DNA from: Antedon mediterranea
Lineage: Eukaryota; Echinodermata; Crinoidea; Comatulida; Antedonidae
Assembly (NCBI RefSeq): GCF_964355755.1
Contig: NC_092673.1
Location: forward strand, 18,855,001-18,919,000
DNA: 64,000 nt
Direction: 5' to 3'
This document shows positions 57,001 through 64,000 of the stretch, in pieces (the first letter of the stretch is position 1; each line of letters begins with the position of its first letter). Position numbers and translations under genes: made by a program. The notes below the pieces were generated by a model. That model was not told where the DNA came from. It ran no database searches and saw only the letters and a program-made list of their open reading frames with translations.

Positions 57001-60000
57001 GCTATTAGCTGTGATATCTTCATTCCTCTTACTAGTAATAGTACTATCAGAATCATTATTGATAATCTATACATTGTTACAACATGCTGCTATTAGCTGT
57101 GATATCTTCATTCCTCTTACCAGTAATAGTACTATCAGAATCATTATTGATAATCTATACATTGTTACAACATGCTGCTATTAGCTGTGATATCTTCATT
57201 CCTCTTACCAGTAATAGTACTATCAGAATCATTATTGATAATCTATACATTGTTACAACATGCTGCTATTAGCTGTGATATCTTCATTCCTCTTACCAGT
57301 AATAGTACTATCAGAATCATTATTGATAATCTATACATTGTTACAACATGCTGCTATTAGCTGTGATATCTTCATTCCTCTTACCAGTAATAGTACTATC
57401 AGAATCATTATTGATAATCTATACATTGTTACAACATGCTGCTATTAGCTGTGATATCTTCATTCCTCTTACCAGTAGTAGTACTATCAGAATCATTATT
57501 GATAATCTATACATTGTTACAACATGATGCTATTAGCTGTGATATCTTCATTCCTCTTACCAGTAGTAGTACTATCAGAATCATTATTGATAATCTATAC
57601 ATTGTTACAACATGCTGCTATTAGCTGTGATATCTTCATTCCTCTTACCAGTAGTAGTACTATCAGAATCATTATTGATAATCTATACATTGTTACAACA
57701 TGCTGCTATTAGCTGTGGTATCTTCATTCCTCTTATCAGTAGTAGTACTATCAGAATCATTATTGATAATCTATACATTGTTACAACATGCTGCTATTAG
57801 CTGTGGTATCTTCATTCCTCTTATCAGTAGTAGTACTATCAGAATCATTATTGATAATCTATACATCGTTACAACATGCTGCTATTTAGCTGTGATATCT
57901 TCACTCCTCTTAGTAGTAGTAGTACTATCAGAATCATTATTGATAATCTATACATTGTTATAACATGCTGCTATTAGCTGTGATATCTTCATTCCTCTTA
58001 CCAGTAATAGTACTATCAGAATCATTATTGATAATCTATACATTGTTACAACATGCTGCTATTAGCTGTGGTATCCTCATTCCTCTTATCAGTAGTAGTA
58101 CTATCAGAATCATTATTGATAATCTATACATTGTTACAACATGCTGCTATTAGCTGTGATATCTTCATTCCTCTTACCAGTAGTAGTACTATCAGAATCA
58201 TTATTGATAATCTATACATTGTTACAACATGCTGCTATTAGCTGTGATATCTTCATTCCTCTTACTAGTAATAGTACTATCAGAATCATTATTGATAATC
58301 TATACATTGTTACAACATGCTGCTATTAGCTGTGATATCTTCATTCCTCTTACCAGTAATAGTACTATCAGAATCATTATTGATAATCTATACATTGTTA
58401 CAACATGCTGCTATTAGCTGTGATATCTTCATTCCTCTTACCAGTAATAGTACTATCAGAATCATTATTGATAATCTATACATTGTTACAACATGCTGCT
58501 ATTAGCTGTGATATCTTCATTCCTCTTACCAGTAATAGTACTATCAGAATCATTATTGATAATCTATACATTGTTACAACATGCTGCTATTAGCTGTGAT
58601 ATCTTCATTCCTCTTACCAGTAATAGTACTATCAGAATCATTATTGATAATCTATACATTGTTACAACATGCTGCTATTAGCTGTGATATCTTCATTCCT
58701 CTTACCAGTAGTAGTACTATCAGAATCATTATTGATAATCTATACATTGTTACAACATGATGCTATTAGCTGTGATATCTTCATTCCTCTTACCAGTAGT
58801 AGTACTATCAGAATCATTATTGATAATCTATACATTGTTACAACATGCTGCTATTAGCTGTGATATCTTCATTCCTCTTACCAGTAGTAGTACTATCAGA
58901 ATCATTATTGATAATCTATACATTGTTACAACATGCTGCTATTAGCTGTGGTATCTTCATTCCTCTTATCAGTAGTAGTACTATCAGAATCATTATTGAT
59001 AATCTATACATTGTTACAACATGCTGCTATTAGCTGTGGTATCTTCATTCCTCTTATCAGTAGTAGTACTATCAGAATCATTATTGATAATCTATACATC
59101 GTTACAACATGCTGCTATTTAGCTGTGATATCTTCACTCCTCTTAGTAGTAGTAGTACTATCAGAATCATTATTGATAATCTATACATTGTTATAACATG
59201 CTGCTATTAGCTGTGATATCTTCATTCCTCTTACCAGTAATAGTACTATCAGAATCATTATTGATAATCTATACATTGTTACAACATGCTGCTATTAGCT
59301 GTGATATCTTTATTCCTCTTACCAGTAGTAGTACTATCAGAATCATTATTGATAATCTATACATTGTTACAACATGCTGCTATTAGCTGTGATATCTTCA
59401 TTCCTCTTACCAGTAGTAGTACTATCAGAATCATTATTGATAATCTATACATTGTTACAACATGCTGTTATTAGCTGTGATATCTTAATTCCTCTTACCA
59501 GTAGTAGTACTATCAGAATCATTATTGATAATCTATACATTGTTACAACATGCTGTTATTAGCTGTGATATATTCATTCCTCTTACCAGTAGTAGTACTA
59601 TCAGAATCATTATTGATAATCTATACATTGTTACAACATGCTGCTATTAGCTGTGATATCTTCATTCCTCTTACCAGTAGTAGTACTATCAGAATCATTA
59701 TTGATAATCTATACATTATTACAACATGCTGCTATTAGCTGTGATATCTTCATTCCTCTTACCAGTAGTAGTACTATCAGAATCATTATTGATAATCTAT
59801 ACATTGTTACAACATGCTGCTATTAGCTGTGGTATCTTCATTCCTCTTATCAGTAGTAGTACTATCAGAATCATTATTGATAATCTATACATTGTTACAA
59901 CATGCTGCTATTAGCTGTGATATCTTCATTCCTCTTACCAGTAATAGTACTATCAGAATCATTATTGATAATCTATACATTGTTACAACATGCTGCTATT

Positions 60001-63000
60001 AGCTGTGATATCTTCATTCCTCTTACCAGTAATAGTACTATCAGAATCATTATTGATAATCTATACATTGTTACAACATGCTGCTATTAGCTGTGATATC
60101 TTCATTCCTCTTACCAGTAATAGTACTATCAGAATCATTATTGATAATCTATACATTGTTACAACATGCTGCTATTAGCTGTGATATCTTCATTCCTCTT
60201 ACCAGTAATAGTACTATCAGAATCATTATTGATAATCTATACATTGTTACAACATGCTGCTATTAGCTGTGATATCTTCATTCCTCTTACCAGTAATAGT
60301 ACTATCAGAATCATTATTGATAATCTATACATTGTTACAACATGCTGCTATTAGCTGTGATATCTTCATTCCTCTTACCAGTAGTAGTACTATCAGAATC
60401 ATTATTGATAATCTATACATTGTTACAACATGCTGCTATTAGCTGTGATATCTTCATTCCTCTTATCAGTAGTAGTACTATCATAATCATTATTGATAAT
60501 CTATACATTGTTAAAACATGCTGCTATTAGCTGTGATATCTTCATTCCTCTTACCAGTAGTAGTACTATCAGAATCATTATTGATAATCTATACATTGTT
60601 ACAACATGCTGCTATTAGCTGTGATATCTTCATTCCTCTTACCAGTAGTAGTACTATCAGAATCATTATTGATAATCTATACATTGTTACAACATGCTGC
60701 TATTAGCTGTGGTATCTTCATTCCTCTTATCAGTAGTAGTACTATCAGAATCATTATTGATAATCTATACATTGTTACAACATGCTGCTATTAGCTGTGG
60801 TATTTTCATTCCTCTTATCAGTAGTAATACTATCAGAATCATTATTGATAATCTATACATTGTTACAACATGCTGCTATTAGCTGTGGTATCTTCATTCC
60901 TCTTATCAATAAGTAGTACTATCAGAATCATTATTGATAATCTATACATCGTTACAACATGCTGCTATTTAGCTGTGATATCTTCACTCCTCTTAGTAGT
61001 AATAGTACTATCAGAATCATTATTGATAATCTATACATTGTTATAACATGCTGCTATTAGCTGTGATATCTTCATTCCTCTTACCAGTAATAGTACTATC
61101 AGAATCATTATTGATAATCTATACATTGTTACAACATGCTGCTATTAGCTGTGATATCTTCATTCCTCTTACCAGTAGTAGTACTATCAGAATCATTATT
61201 GATAATCTATACATTGTTATAACATGCTGCTATTAGCTGTGATATCTTCATTCCTCTTACCAGTAATAGTACTATCAGAATCATTATTGATAATCTATAC
61301 ATTGTTACAACATGCTGCTATTAGCTGTGATATCTTCATTCCTCTTACCAGTAGTAGTACTATCAGAATCATTATTTATAATCTATACATTGTTACAACA
61401 TGCTGCTATTAGCTGTGATATCTTCATTCCTCTTACCAGTAGTAGTACTATCAGAATCATTATTGATAATCTATACATTGTTACAACATGCTGCTATTAG
61501 GTGTGATATCTTCATTCCTCTTACCAGTAAAATCATTATTTATAATCTCTACTTAATTAAACACAATTTATGTTAGTGGCGGTTTTAATAAAATAAAAAA
61601 TAAAATGATGAAGGAAATAACAGAATGTCACAAAACACTTCAATAGTTTATAAAGTACCTTGTTGCTTTTATGATAACAATTGAACATGAATAATGTGCC
61701 ACTGTCATACAGTAGAACTATAACTCTAACTGTGTGTAGATTCTGGTGTCTAAATCATAAATTAGCCAAGTCTTATAATTTTCGTAAGATGGATGTTATA
61801 CGTTGCAAAATGCTTTTTGGCGGTAAGAGTAATATTTTACCAACAAACTATTTTTTTTTGTTTTAGCTGAGCATACAAAAACAAAAGGAAGAGAAAGAAT
61901 TCAAGGTAATTGGCTTAAGATATATTAAACATAACATTTTTAATATGTAAGTTTTTAACATTTTCGTCGTCGTCAAAGCAAACTCTGATCAAAGCGTGGC
62001 TTCTCTAACAGTATTCTGAAACCATCGCCTGTCTTCTGTCATAGAGCCAAACACATCTGTTATAGTCTTCTTCCATTTGCATCTTCCTCTTCTTCTCTTC
62101 CCTGGAATATAAGCCTCCAACACTCTCACTCCGCTTAATGTGACCTAAATAGCACAATTTCTGCTTTTAACATACTGCAGTAACCAATCATTTGATACAC
62201 CAAGCTCCTTTCTTATGCTATCATTTGTGCGGTGTTGTTGTCAACCTCCTCCAATGAGGATCCACTTATTTCTATTAATTTAAAAAGTTACTAGTATTAA
62301 TTAAACTGTGTTACATGAGCTCAATGTTTGCTGACTTTATTATTTTGGAAACAAGATAGGGTATAGTGTTTGACTATAGATAGATAGATAGATAGATAGA
62401 TAGTATTCTTAGCAATGGTATACTAAATTAGAGCAAGACAGGTAAAAGATGTATGACAAGTAATTTATAAAACATGAAATGTAACAAGAATACGATGCAG
62501 TATATGTAATACAGTATAACAAAAACAACCTCAATGTTAGTATTTGACACACCTACCCTACACCTAACCAATATCACCTTAAAGTTCATTAATTTGAATT
62601 TGGTGTGGCTGGTGAAAACGTTTTGGAGAAATTTGCAATGTTGGTTTGTTGGCTGGCAAAATGGGTTATTTTAAAAAAAATCTTCTAGCCTCAAAATACC
62701 GTGACCGTGTTTTTATTGAAAATGAATACATTGTTTAGATATTTTTGATGTAAACATACTTGTTTATTAAAGTAATTAATTTCTGACTTATTTAAGTGTG
62801 GTTGATTTTTTAAAAAAGTCATAGTAACTTGTATATAAAATATTAAACTTTATTGCAGAAAGAAATTTGTTGAAAGACAAGTTCAATGTGTTAAACTATG
62901 ATCTCGGTGAAGTCTTTAGGAAGAAGAAGAAAAGATACCTTTTGTTGAGATGTTGTCTCTTTGAGCACATTGATTTACAGGTTCTTGGCAATACAAATTG

Positions 63001-63409
63001 TATTGCAAAAGATTTATTTGATGAACTTGATGATAAAGAATATGCTACACCTACTGATGTCAGTCTTCTGCTAGAGGTTGCAGAATTATCAGAAATTAGT
63101 GAGGCTAAAGATGTTGTAAAACAGTATATGGAGGACAACAATGTTCAAAATACTGATCAACAACAATTGACCCCACATAGGAAAAGGTTGTGCAGGGCAT
63201 TGACACAGTTTGACCCAAATGAGTTACATAGGGTTAATGCTTTTTATAAGTTGGAATTGCCAACCATTTGGGACATATTATTTGAGCTAGAAAGCAAAGA
63301 CCAATTACAAGATGAATCAGAAAGAAAGATGTTTGCTAAGCTTCTTGGACCAAAGCCACAGAAAATACTATGTATGTATTTGTATATAATGTTTCAAAAG
63401 CCACGTTAG
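41838..63409 (+). CDS. Gene B: membrane-hairpin ROCO GTPase with tandem DED-like domains
   Basis: Sixteen exons join in frame: 41838-42003, 42609-42694, 43061-43125, 43596-43836, 44808-44953, 45890-45979, 47348-47527, 47765-48013, 48532-48726, 48909-49103, 49341-49643, 49737-49808, 50527-50743, 51833-52051, 61867-61905, 62859-63409, about 1004 codons. The start-codon exon is missing from my reading; the first exon seen enters in phase 1. Layout: Roc (P-loop GLEGVGKT, WDHGGQ, THKA), an Asp/His repeat inside Roc, COR, Cys/His module, a two-helix membrane hairpin, then two DED-like folds. With a hairpin, Roc-COR and DEDs face the same side, presumably the cytosol. It is a tandem paralogue of gene A. 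The true C-terminus may lie beyond the window because a strong donor (T|GTATGT, 63372) occurs near the end of the last exon. Confidence 0.78.
42095..42608 (+). pseudogene. Decayed duplicate of the switch I exon boundary with a LINE/SINE insert
   Basis: The words CTTAAAAGT, CAAGTTC and TTTTCACTTCAAATTTAAC at 42110-42150 and 42528-42560 repeat those leading into the real exon at 42609. Between the halves lies a minus-strand LINE/SINE 3' fragment (about 42132-42528; tail ATTTATTTATTCGG). The exon-like part has lost the AG acceptor (AAATTT instead of AGATTT), so it is a dead exon copy. Confidence 0.65.
42609..42694 (+). CDS. Gene B exon: Roc G2/switch I region
   Basis: Acceptor TTCACTTCAG at 42608, donor GTAAAC at 42695. 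Encodes FNRNHEVTDGIAVIRTVSTT. 86 nt, same phase as gene A. Confidence 0.9.
43061..43125 (+). CDS. Gene B exon after switch I
   Basis: Acceptor TATTTTCAG at 43060, donor GTATGT at 43126. Encodes GNPSKQFTKFVADKMRTM plus KTEN, four codons longer than gene A. Confidence 0.87.
43194..43261. repeat. 68-bp near-perfect palindrome
   Basis: GGAAAGATATCAATCTAGT at 43194 is matched by its complement ending at 43261, with paired CCACTGGACTTAC / GTAAGTTCAGTG in the middle. It would form a long hairpin in the intron. It may be a minimal MITE. Confidence 0.9.
43596..43836 (+). CDS. Gene B repeat exon: Asp/His-rich Roc insertion
   Basis: Acceptor GAGTTAG at 43595, donor G|GTAATG at 43837. Phase 0 in, phase 1 out, as for gene A's 25-nt micro-exon. 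It starts VVQKPPKDDNDSKNIEG and carries five tandem 27-bp units (43695-43829) encoding KDDDHDNHS, nearly identical at the DNA level. The frame is open throughout 80 codons. The insertion lies between switch I and G3 of Roc, a variable acidic loop in related proteins. The Asp/His content could bind divalent metal; that is speculation. Expression should be confirmed because repeats can look open by chance. Confidence 0.7.
44345..44702. repeat. 30-bp tandem array in a gene B intron, about 12 copies
   Basis: Unit ATTGATGATAATAGTGATGA plus AAACTATAAC with exact 30-bp spacing; a GATGATAAT / GATGATATT variant alternates in places. One + frame is open for 86 codons as DNSDENYNID repeats, ending in a stop at 44712. 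The matching gene A intron (about 21500-21640) has irregular GAT/AAT-rich sequence, so the array probably expanded here. Confidence 0.93.
44808..44953 (+). CDS. Gene B exon: Roc G3 (WDHGGQ)
   Basis: Acceptor AGCTACAG at 44807, donor GTAAGT at 44954. Encodes LDKDVIQYIEDNKEET and TFNIWDHGGQLIYHGIHR. GGQ keeps the Gln typical of Roc switch II, unlike gene A. 146 nt. Confidence 0.92.
45460..45632. repeat. ATT/ATC-type microsatellite
   Basis: Run of trinucleotide-like TTA, ATC, ATT repeats, low complexity on both strands. It produces spurious Ile- and Asp/Asn-rich frames. The rest of this intron (44954-45889) shows nothing else except one diverged single copy (about 44965-45045) of the unit tandemly repeated in gene A. 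Confidence 0.85.
45890..45979 (+). CDS. Gene B exon: Roc strand after switch II
   Basis: Acceptor TTTTTGCAG at 45889, donor GTAAGT at 45980. Encodes MFMTLEALYIVVFDLRVNLE. 90 nt as in gene A. Confidence 0.92.
46250..46735. repeat. Diverged tandem duplication of about 310 bp
   Basis: Shared words (TTTTGGGGTA, AAGTA then TTTTCCTTGA, GTATAGAGTA / GTAGAGTA, GTCTGTT) recur at 46270-46440 and 46570-46720. It lies beside the minus-strand pseudogene and may be its 3' region. Confidence 0.55.
46796..47270 (-). pseudogene. Broken mobile-element-type ORF with acidic C-terminus
   Basis: Reading the minus strand across several frames gives VIFICDGKAHQIISDG, then QEETDSRVILYCFYGRERGF and ARIRSPDSDIFFILLHHA, then an acidic tail (NKKFQEDDEERNSDASEL) and a stop near 46798. 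Proteins with EEADTR...RSPDTDV motifs are abundant in invertebrate genomes and seem linked to mobile elements. Frameshifts and stops show this copy is dead. The family assignment is from memory of the motif only. Confidence 0.45.
47348..47527 (+). CDS. Gene B exon: Roc G4 region
   Basis: Acceptor TTTTTTCAG at 47347, donor GTAATA at 47528. Encodes EPTILIVGTHKAELGG; as in gene A, the Asp of the THxD G4 motif is missing. 180 nt. Confidence 0.92.
47765..48013 (+). CDS. Gene B exon: start of COR
   Basis: Acceptor TTGTTATTAG at 47764, donor GTAAAT at 48014. Encodes FAIENSKETTDESF and VPLKWMRFRCDIHKLRREK. 249 nt. Confidence 0.9.
48532..48726 (+). CDS. Gene B exon: COR core
   Basis: Acceptor TTTCTTTAG at 48531, donor GTAAGT at 48727. 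Encodes LNFLYDLGEIVY and VLDPMRLVKIVTAFVTVI. 195 nt. Confidence 0.93.
48909..49103 (+). CDS. Gene B exon: COR winged-helix part
   Basis: Acceptor TTTTTTTAG at 48908, donor GTAGGT at 49104. Encodes LDKGILEEDLLRELWKE and FLVALMIQLGFICE. 195 nt. Confidence 0.9.
49341..49643 (+). CDS. Gene B exon: COR C-terminal half
   Basis: Acceptor AATTTCAG at 49340, donor GTACTG at 49644. Encodes FFVPLRLAF and ISIYYDFKGYLPDVLFPYMI. 303 nt. Confidence 0.92.
49737..49808 (+). CDS. Gene B exon: linker
   Basis: Acceptor TTTTTTCAG at 49736, donor GTTTGT at 49809. Encodes VTIKRTNAPNEASNEEPSSE. The donor GTTTGT is weaker than gene A's GTATGT. Confidence 0.82.
50527..50743 (+). CDS. Gene B exon: Cys/His module
   Basis: Acceptor ATCTTTAG at 50526, donor G|GTAAGA at 50744. 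Encodes ERCILCDVCSDTSGKKHIQN and ends MDVKRYKQLFV. Same Cys and His positions as gene A except that the later LPC is LTC. 217 nt. Confidence 0.88.
50825..50894 (-). tRNA. tRNA-like sequence, probably pseudogene or SINE head
   Basis: On the minus strand a tRNA fold can be drawn: acceptor GTCTGTG / CAGAGAC (one mismatch), an A-box-like GGTCTAATAGTATGA, anticodon stem TTTGC / GCAAG with loop CCCGTAA, T stem GCAGG / CCTGC with loop TTCGAAT. The loop would read anticodon CGT (Thr), but position 33 is C instead of the invariant T and the spacer after the acceptor stem is short. The defects argue against a working tRNA. Confidence 0.55.
51330..51650. repeat. 49-61-bp minisatellite, about 5 copies, with CA runs
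   Basis: TTTGGAAGGCACAAACACAC recurs at 51365, 51422, 51471, 51528 and 51589, each followed by a variable (CA)n and AAAATGTATGTAGACA. Minus-strand Cys/Val-rich frames here are artefacts. Confidence 0.9.
51833..52051 (+). CDS. Gene B transmembrane-hairpin exon
   Basis: Acceptor TTTATTTCAG at 51832, donor G|GTAAAA at 52052. 219 nt, phase 1 on both sides, so it can be added or skipped without shifting the frame. It encodes VFSFLIGVFAVLINIL and ATCISVLVLILVGFFCL, two hydrophobic segments separated by DGPARM, then a loop and MDVKRYKRLFG. The last part repeats the end of the Cys/His exon. Gene A has no equivalent in its matching intron. It would tether the protein to a membrane as a hairpin with both ends on the same side. 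Confidence 0.82.
52168..61545. repeat. 88-bp satellite array B, about 106 copies
   Basis: The same monomer as array A, more uniform. Single-base indels (CTATTTAGCTG, CTCTACCAG) shift the phase by one in places. Multi-monomer blocks are repeated: offset 619 bp (7 monomers; for example 53820 and 54439), 1675 bp (19 monomers; 55057 and 56732) and 1233 bp (14 monomers; 57436 and 58669). The array lies in the intron between the membrane exon and the linker exon. Frames such as MLLLAVISSFLLP recur every 88 bp and are not genes. Confidence 0.98.
61731..61826 (+). pseudogene. Decayed copy of the transmembrane exon 3' half
   Basis: FWCLNHKLAKSYNF then MDVIRCKMLFG aligns with FFCLHHQLSKS...MDVKRYKRLFG of the exon at 51833-52051, and a donor G|GTAAGA follows. 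The preceding AG (TGTGTGTAG, 61730) would put the frame out of phase and hit a stop (GTC TAA), and the helical part is missing, so it is not usable as such. It marks the right side of array B. Confidence 0.65.
61867..61905 (+). CDS. Gene B exon: short linker
   Basis: Acceptor TTTGTTTTAG at 61866, donor G|GTAATT at 61906. Encodes EHTKTKGRERIQ, phase 1 on both sides, matching gene A's 33-nt linker exon in position and phase. Support comes mostly from phase and order. Confidence 0.6.
61957..62210 (-). mobile_element. LINE reverse-transcriptase tail fragment
   Basis: On the minus strand KLCYLGHIKR (one frame) and EAYIPGKRRRGRCKWKKT, FGSMTEDRRWFQNTVREAT (another frame) match the usual end of LINE proteins (LGHxxR, PGKRxRGRxxxxW, RxxW...V). 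A frameshift separates them. Short, dead copy in the intron before the DED exon. Confidence 0.5.
62375..62403. repeat. GATA microsatellite
   Basis: Seven consecutive ATAG units. Confidence 0.9.
62859..63409 (+). CDS. Gene B last visible exon: two DED-like domains
   Basis: Acceptor TTTATTGCAG at 62858; open to TAG at 63407. The first fold (NLLKDKFNVLNYDLGEVF through CIAKDLFDELDDKEYATPTD and LLLEVAELSEISEAKDVV) has the helix pattern of a DED. The second is LTPHRKRLCRALTQFDPNEL, PTIWDILFELESKDQLQD and RKMFAKLLG, aligned with gene A's second fold. A good donor, CTA T|GTATGT at 63372, falls just after the last helix, so the exon may end at 63371 and continue outside the window. Confidence 0.7.
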
Positions 63410-63755
63410 TTCTTACATGCACAGTATTCTTAAATACACAATTAAAATACTAATACCTTAACTTGCATCATCACACTCACACACAGCATTGGAATGTAAT
63501 ATCAGGGAAGAGGTATTATTTATCAATTATAACATGCTTGACAATTTGCTTTGTGTAATATAAAACGTCTTGTAGTATTATATTATATTTATATTTAAAG
63601 TTCTTATATGTGCTCCAAATTCTAAGTCTAGCATTTAACAAATTAACAACCAAAATTAAGTGCTGTTTTTATATTCATTTGTATTTTAATTTATCTCAAT
63701 GACAAATATTTTAATATATACTATATTAATAATATAAATCCAAAGGCAAATTACT
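63410..63755. other. Gene-free stretch after gene B
   Basis: AT-rich; no exon recognised and no polyadenylation signal clearly placed after the stop. Confidence 0.45.
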
Positions 63756-63764
63756 GAAAAAATG

Positions 63765-63912
63765 ACAATGCTGTGGGTATCAGTGGCTGGATCTCAATGG
63801 AGATACAAAAATAAAAAGCGAAAAGCTAAATCAAAACGATAAAGTAAACAGCCAGAAAAGTTAGCAGAGCTTTCGGGCAACACTAGCCCTTCATCAGTGC
63901 AAGTGAAGGAAT
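63765..63912 (-). mobile_element. Penelope-type element end with hammerhead-like motif
   Basis: On the minus strand: CTGATGA (63897-63891), stem II GGGC / GCCC, GAAA (63874-63871), stem III AGC / GCT with loop TCT. Core and stems II and III are complete, but sequence on either side does not pair as stem I. The phrase CTGATGAAGGGCTAGTGTTG then CCCGAAAGCTC is characteristic of Penelope-like elements. No reverse transcriptase is visible in the window. Confidence 0.6.
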
Positions 63913-64000
63913 ATATTAATAATATATTTACATTTCAGTAATTTAATCAAACTCAAATAAAAATATAAAACTAGAAATTAAATTGCTATAACTCTTATCA

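Noticed and set aside
52322-61500. About 100 similar frames in array B, resembling small membrane proteins
   Set aside because: Same explanation as array A; hydrophobicity comes from the AT-rich monomer and no conserved start context or splice structure exists.

Overview
This is eukaryotic, intron-rich, AT-rich DNA with no operons. Coding information sits in short exons (25 to about 630 bp) with GT/AG borders, scattered among transposons, foldback elements and tandem arrays. The gene family, an APE-type LINE with a 2A-like motif, Penelope-type hammerhead ribozymes and foldback elements with tandem-repeat arms all fit a marine invertebrate. A deuterostome such as an echinoderm is my best guess, but the species cannot be read from the sequence.

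The window is built around two tandem paralogous genes on the + strand. Both encode ROCO-type proteins: a Roc GTPase domain, then a COR domain, a Cys/His-rich module and a C-terminal pair of death-effector-domain (DED)-like folds. Gene A (coding 14200-38760, 16 exons) joins in frame into an 887-codon reading frame. Gene B (41838-63409, 16 exons seen, first coding exon not found) joins in frame over about 1004 codons. Nearly every exon has the same length and phase in the two genes, so they arose by duplication. They differ in three ways. Gene B carries an extra exon (51833-52051) encoding a two-helix membrane hairpin between COR and the DEDs. Gene B has a 241-bp exon with five copies of a 27-bp Asp/His-rich repeat where gene A has a 25-bp micro-exon. 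At the position after the G3 motif (WDHGG) gene A has Pro and gene B has Gln. The architecture suggests a nucleotide-regulated platform that recruits DED partners in cell-death or innate-immune signalling, one form soluble and one membrane-anchored; that function is inferred.

Layout: 1-14 kb has no recognisable host gene but holds LINE fragments, a foldback element with 16-bp sub-repeats, 89-bp and 63-bp arrays, a complete hammerhead ribozyme (7040-7088, minus), and nested DNA elements. 14.2-38.8 kb is gene A; its introns hold a 0.9-kb TIR element, a 3.4-kb foldback, an 81/83-bp array (about 27 copies), a 5-bp-TSD DNA element with a TA-flanked element nested in it, a relic of a third gene start, an 88-bp array (about 32 copies) and a nearly full-length LINE. 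38.8-41.8 kb holds a second 5-bp-TSD element and a truncated LINE. 41.8-63.4 kb is gene B, with an intron carrying about 106 copies of the same 88-bp satellite in higher-order blocks. 63.4-64 kb has a Penelope-type hammerhead-like motif.

All exon borders come from reading splice sites, phase and paralogue alignment by eye; no transcript data or database search was available.
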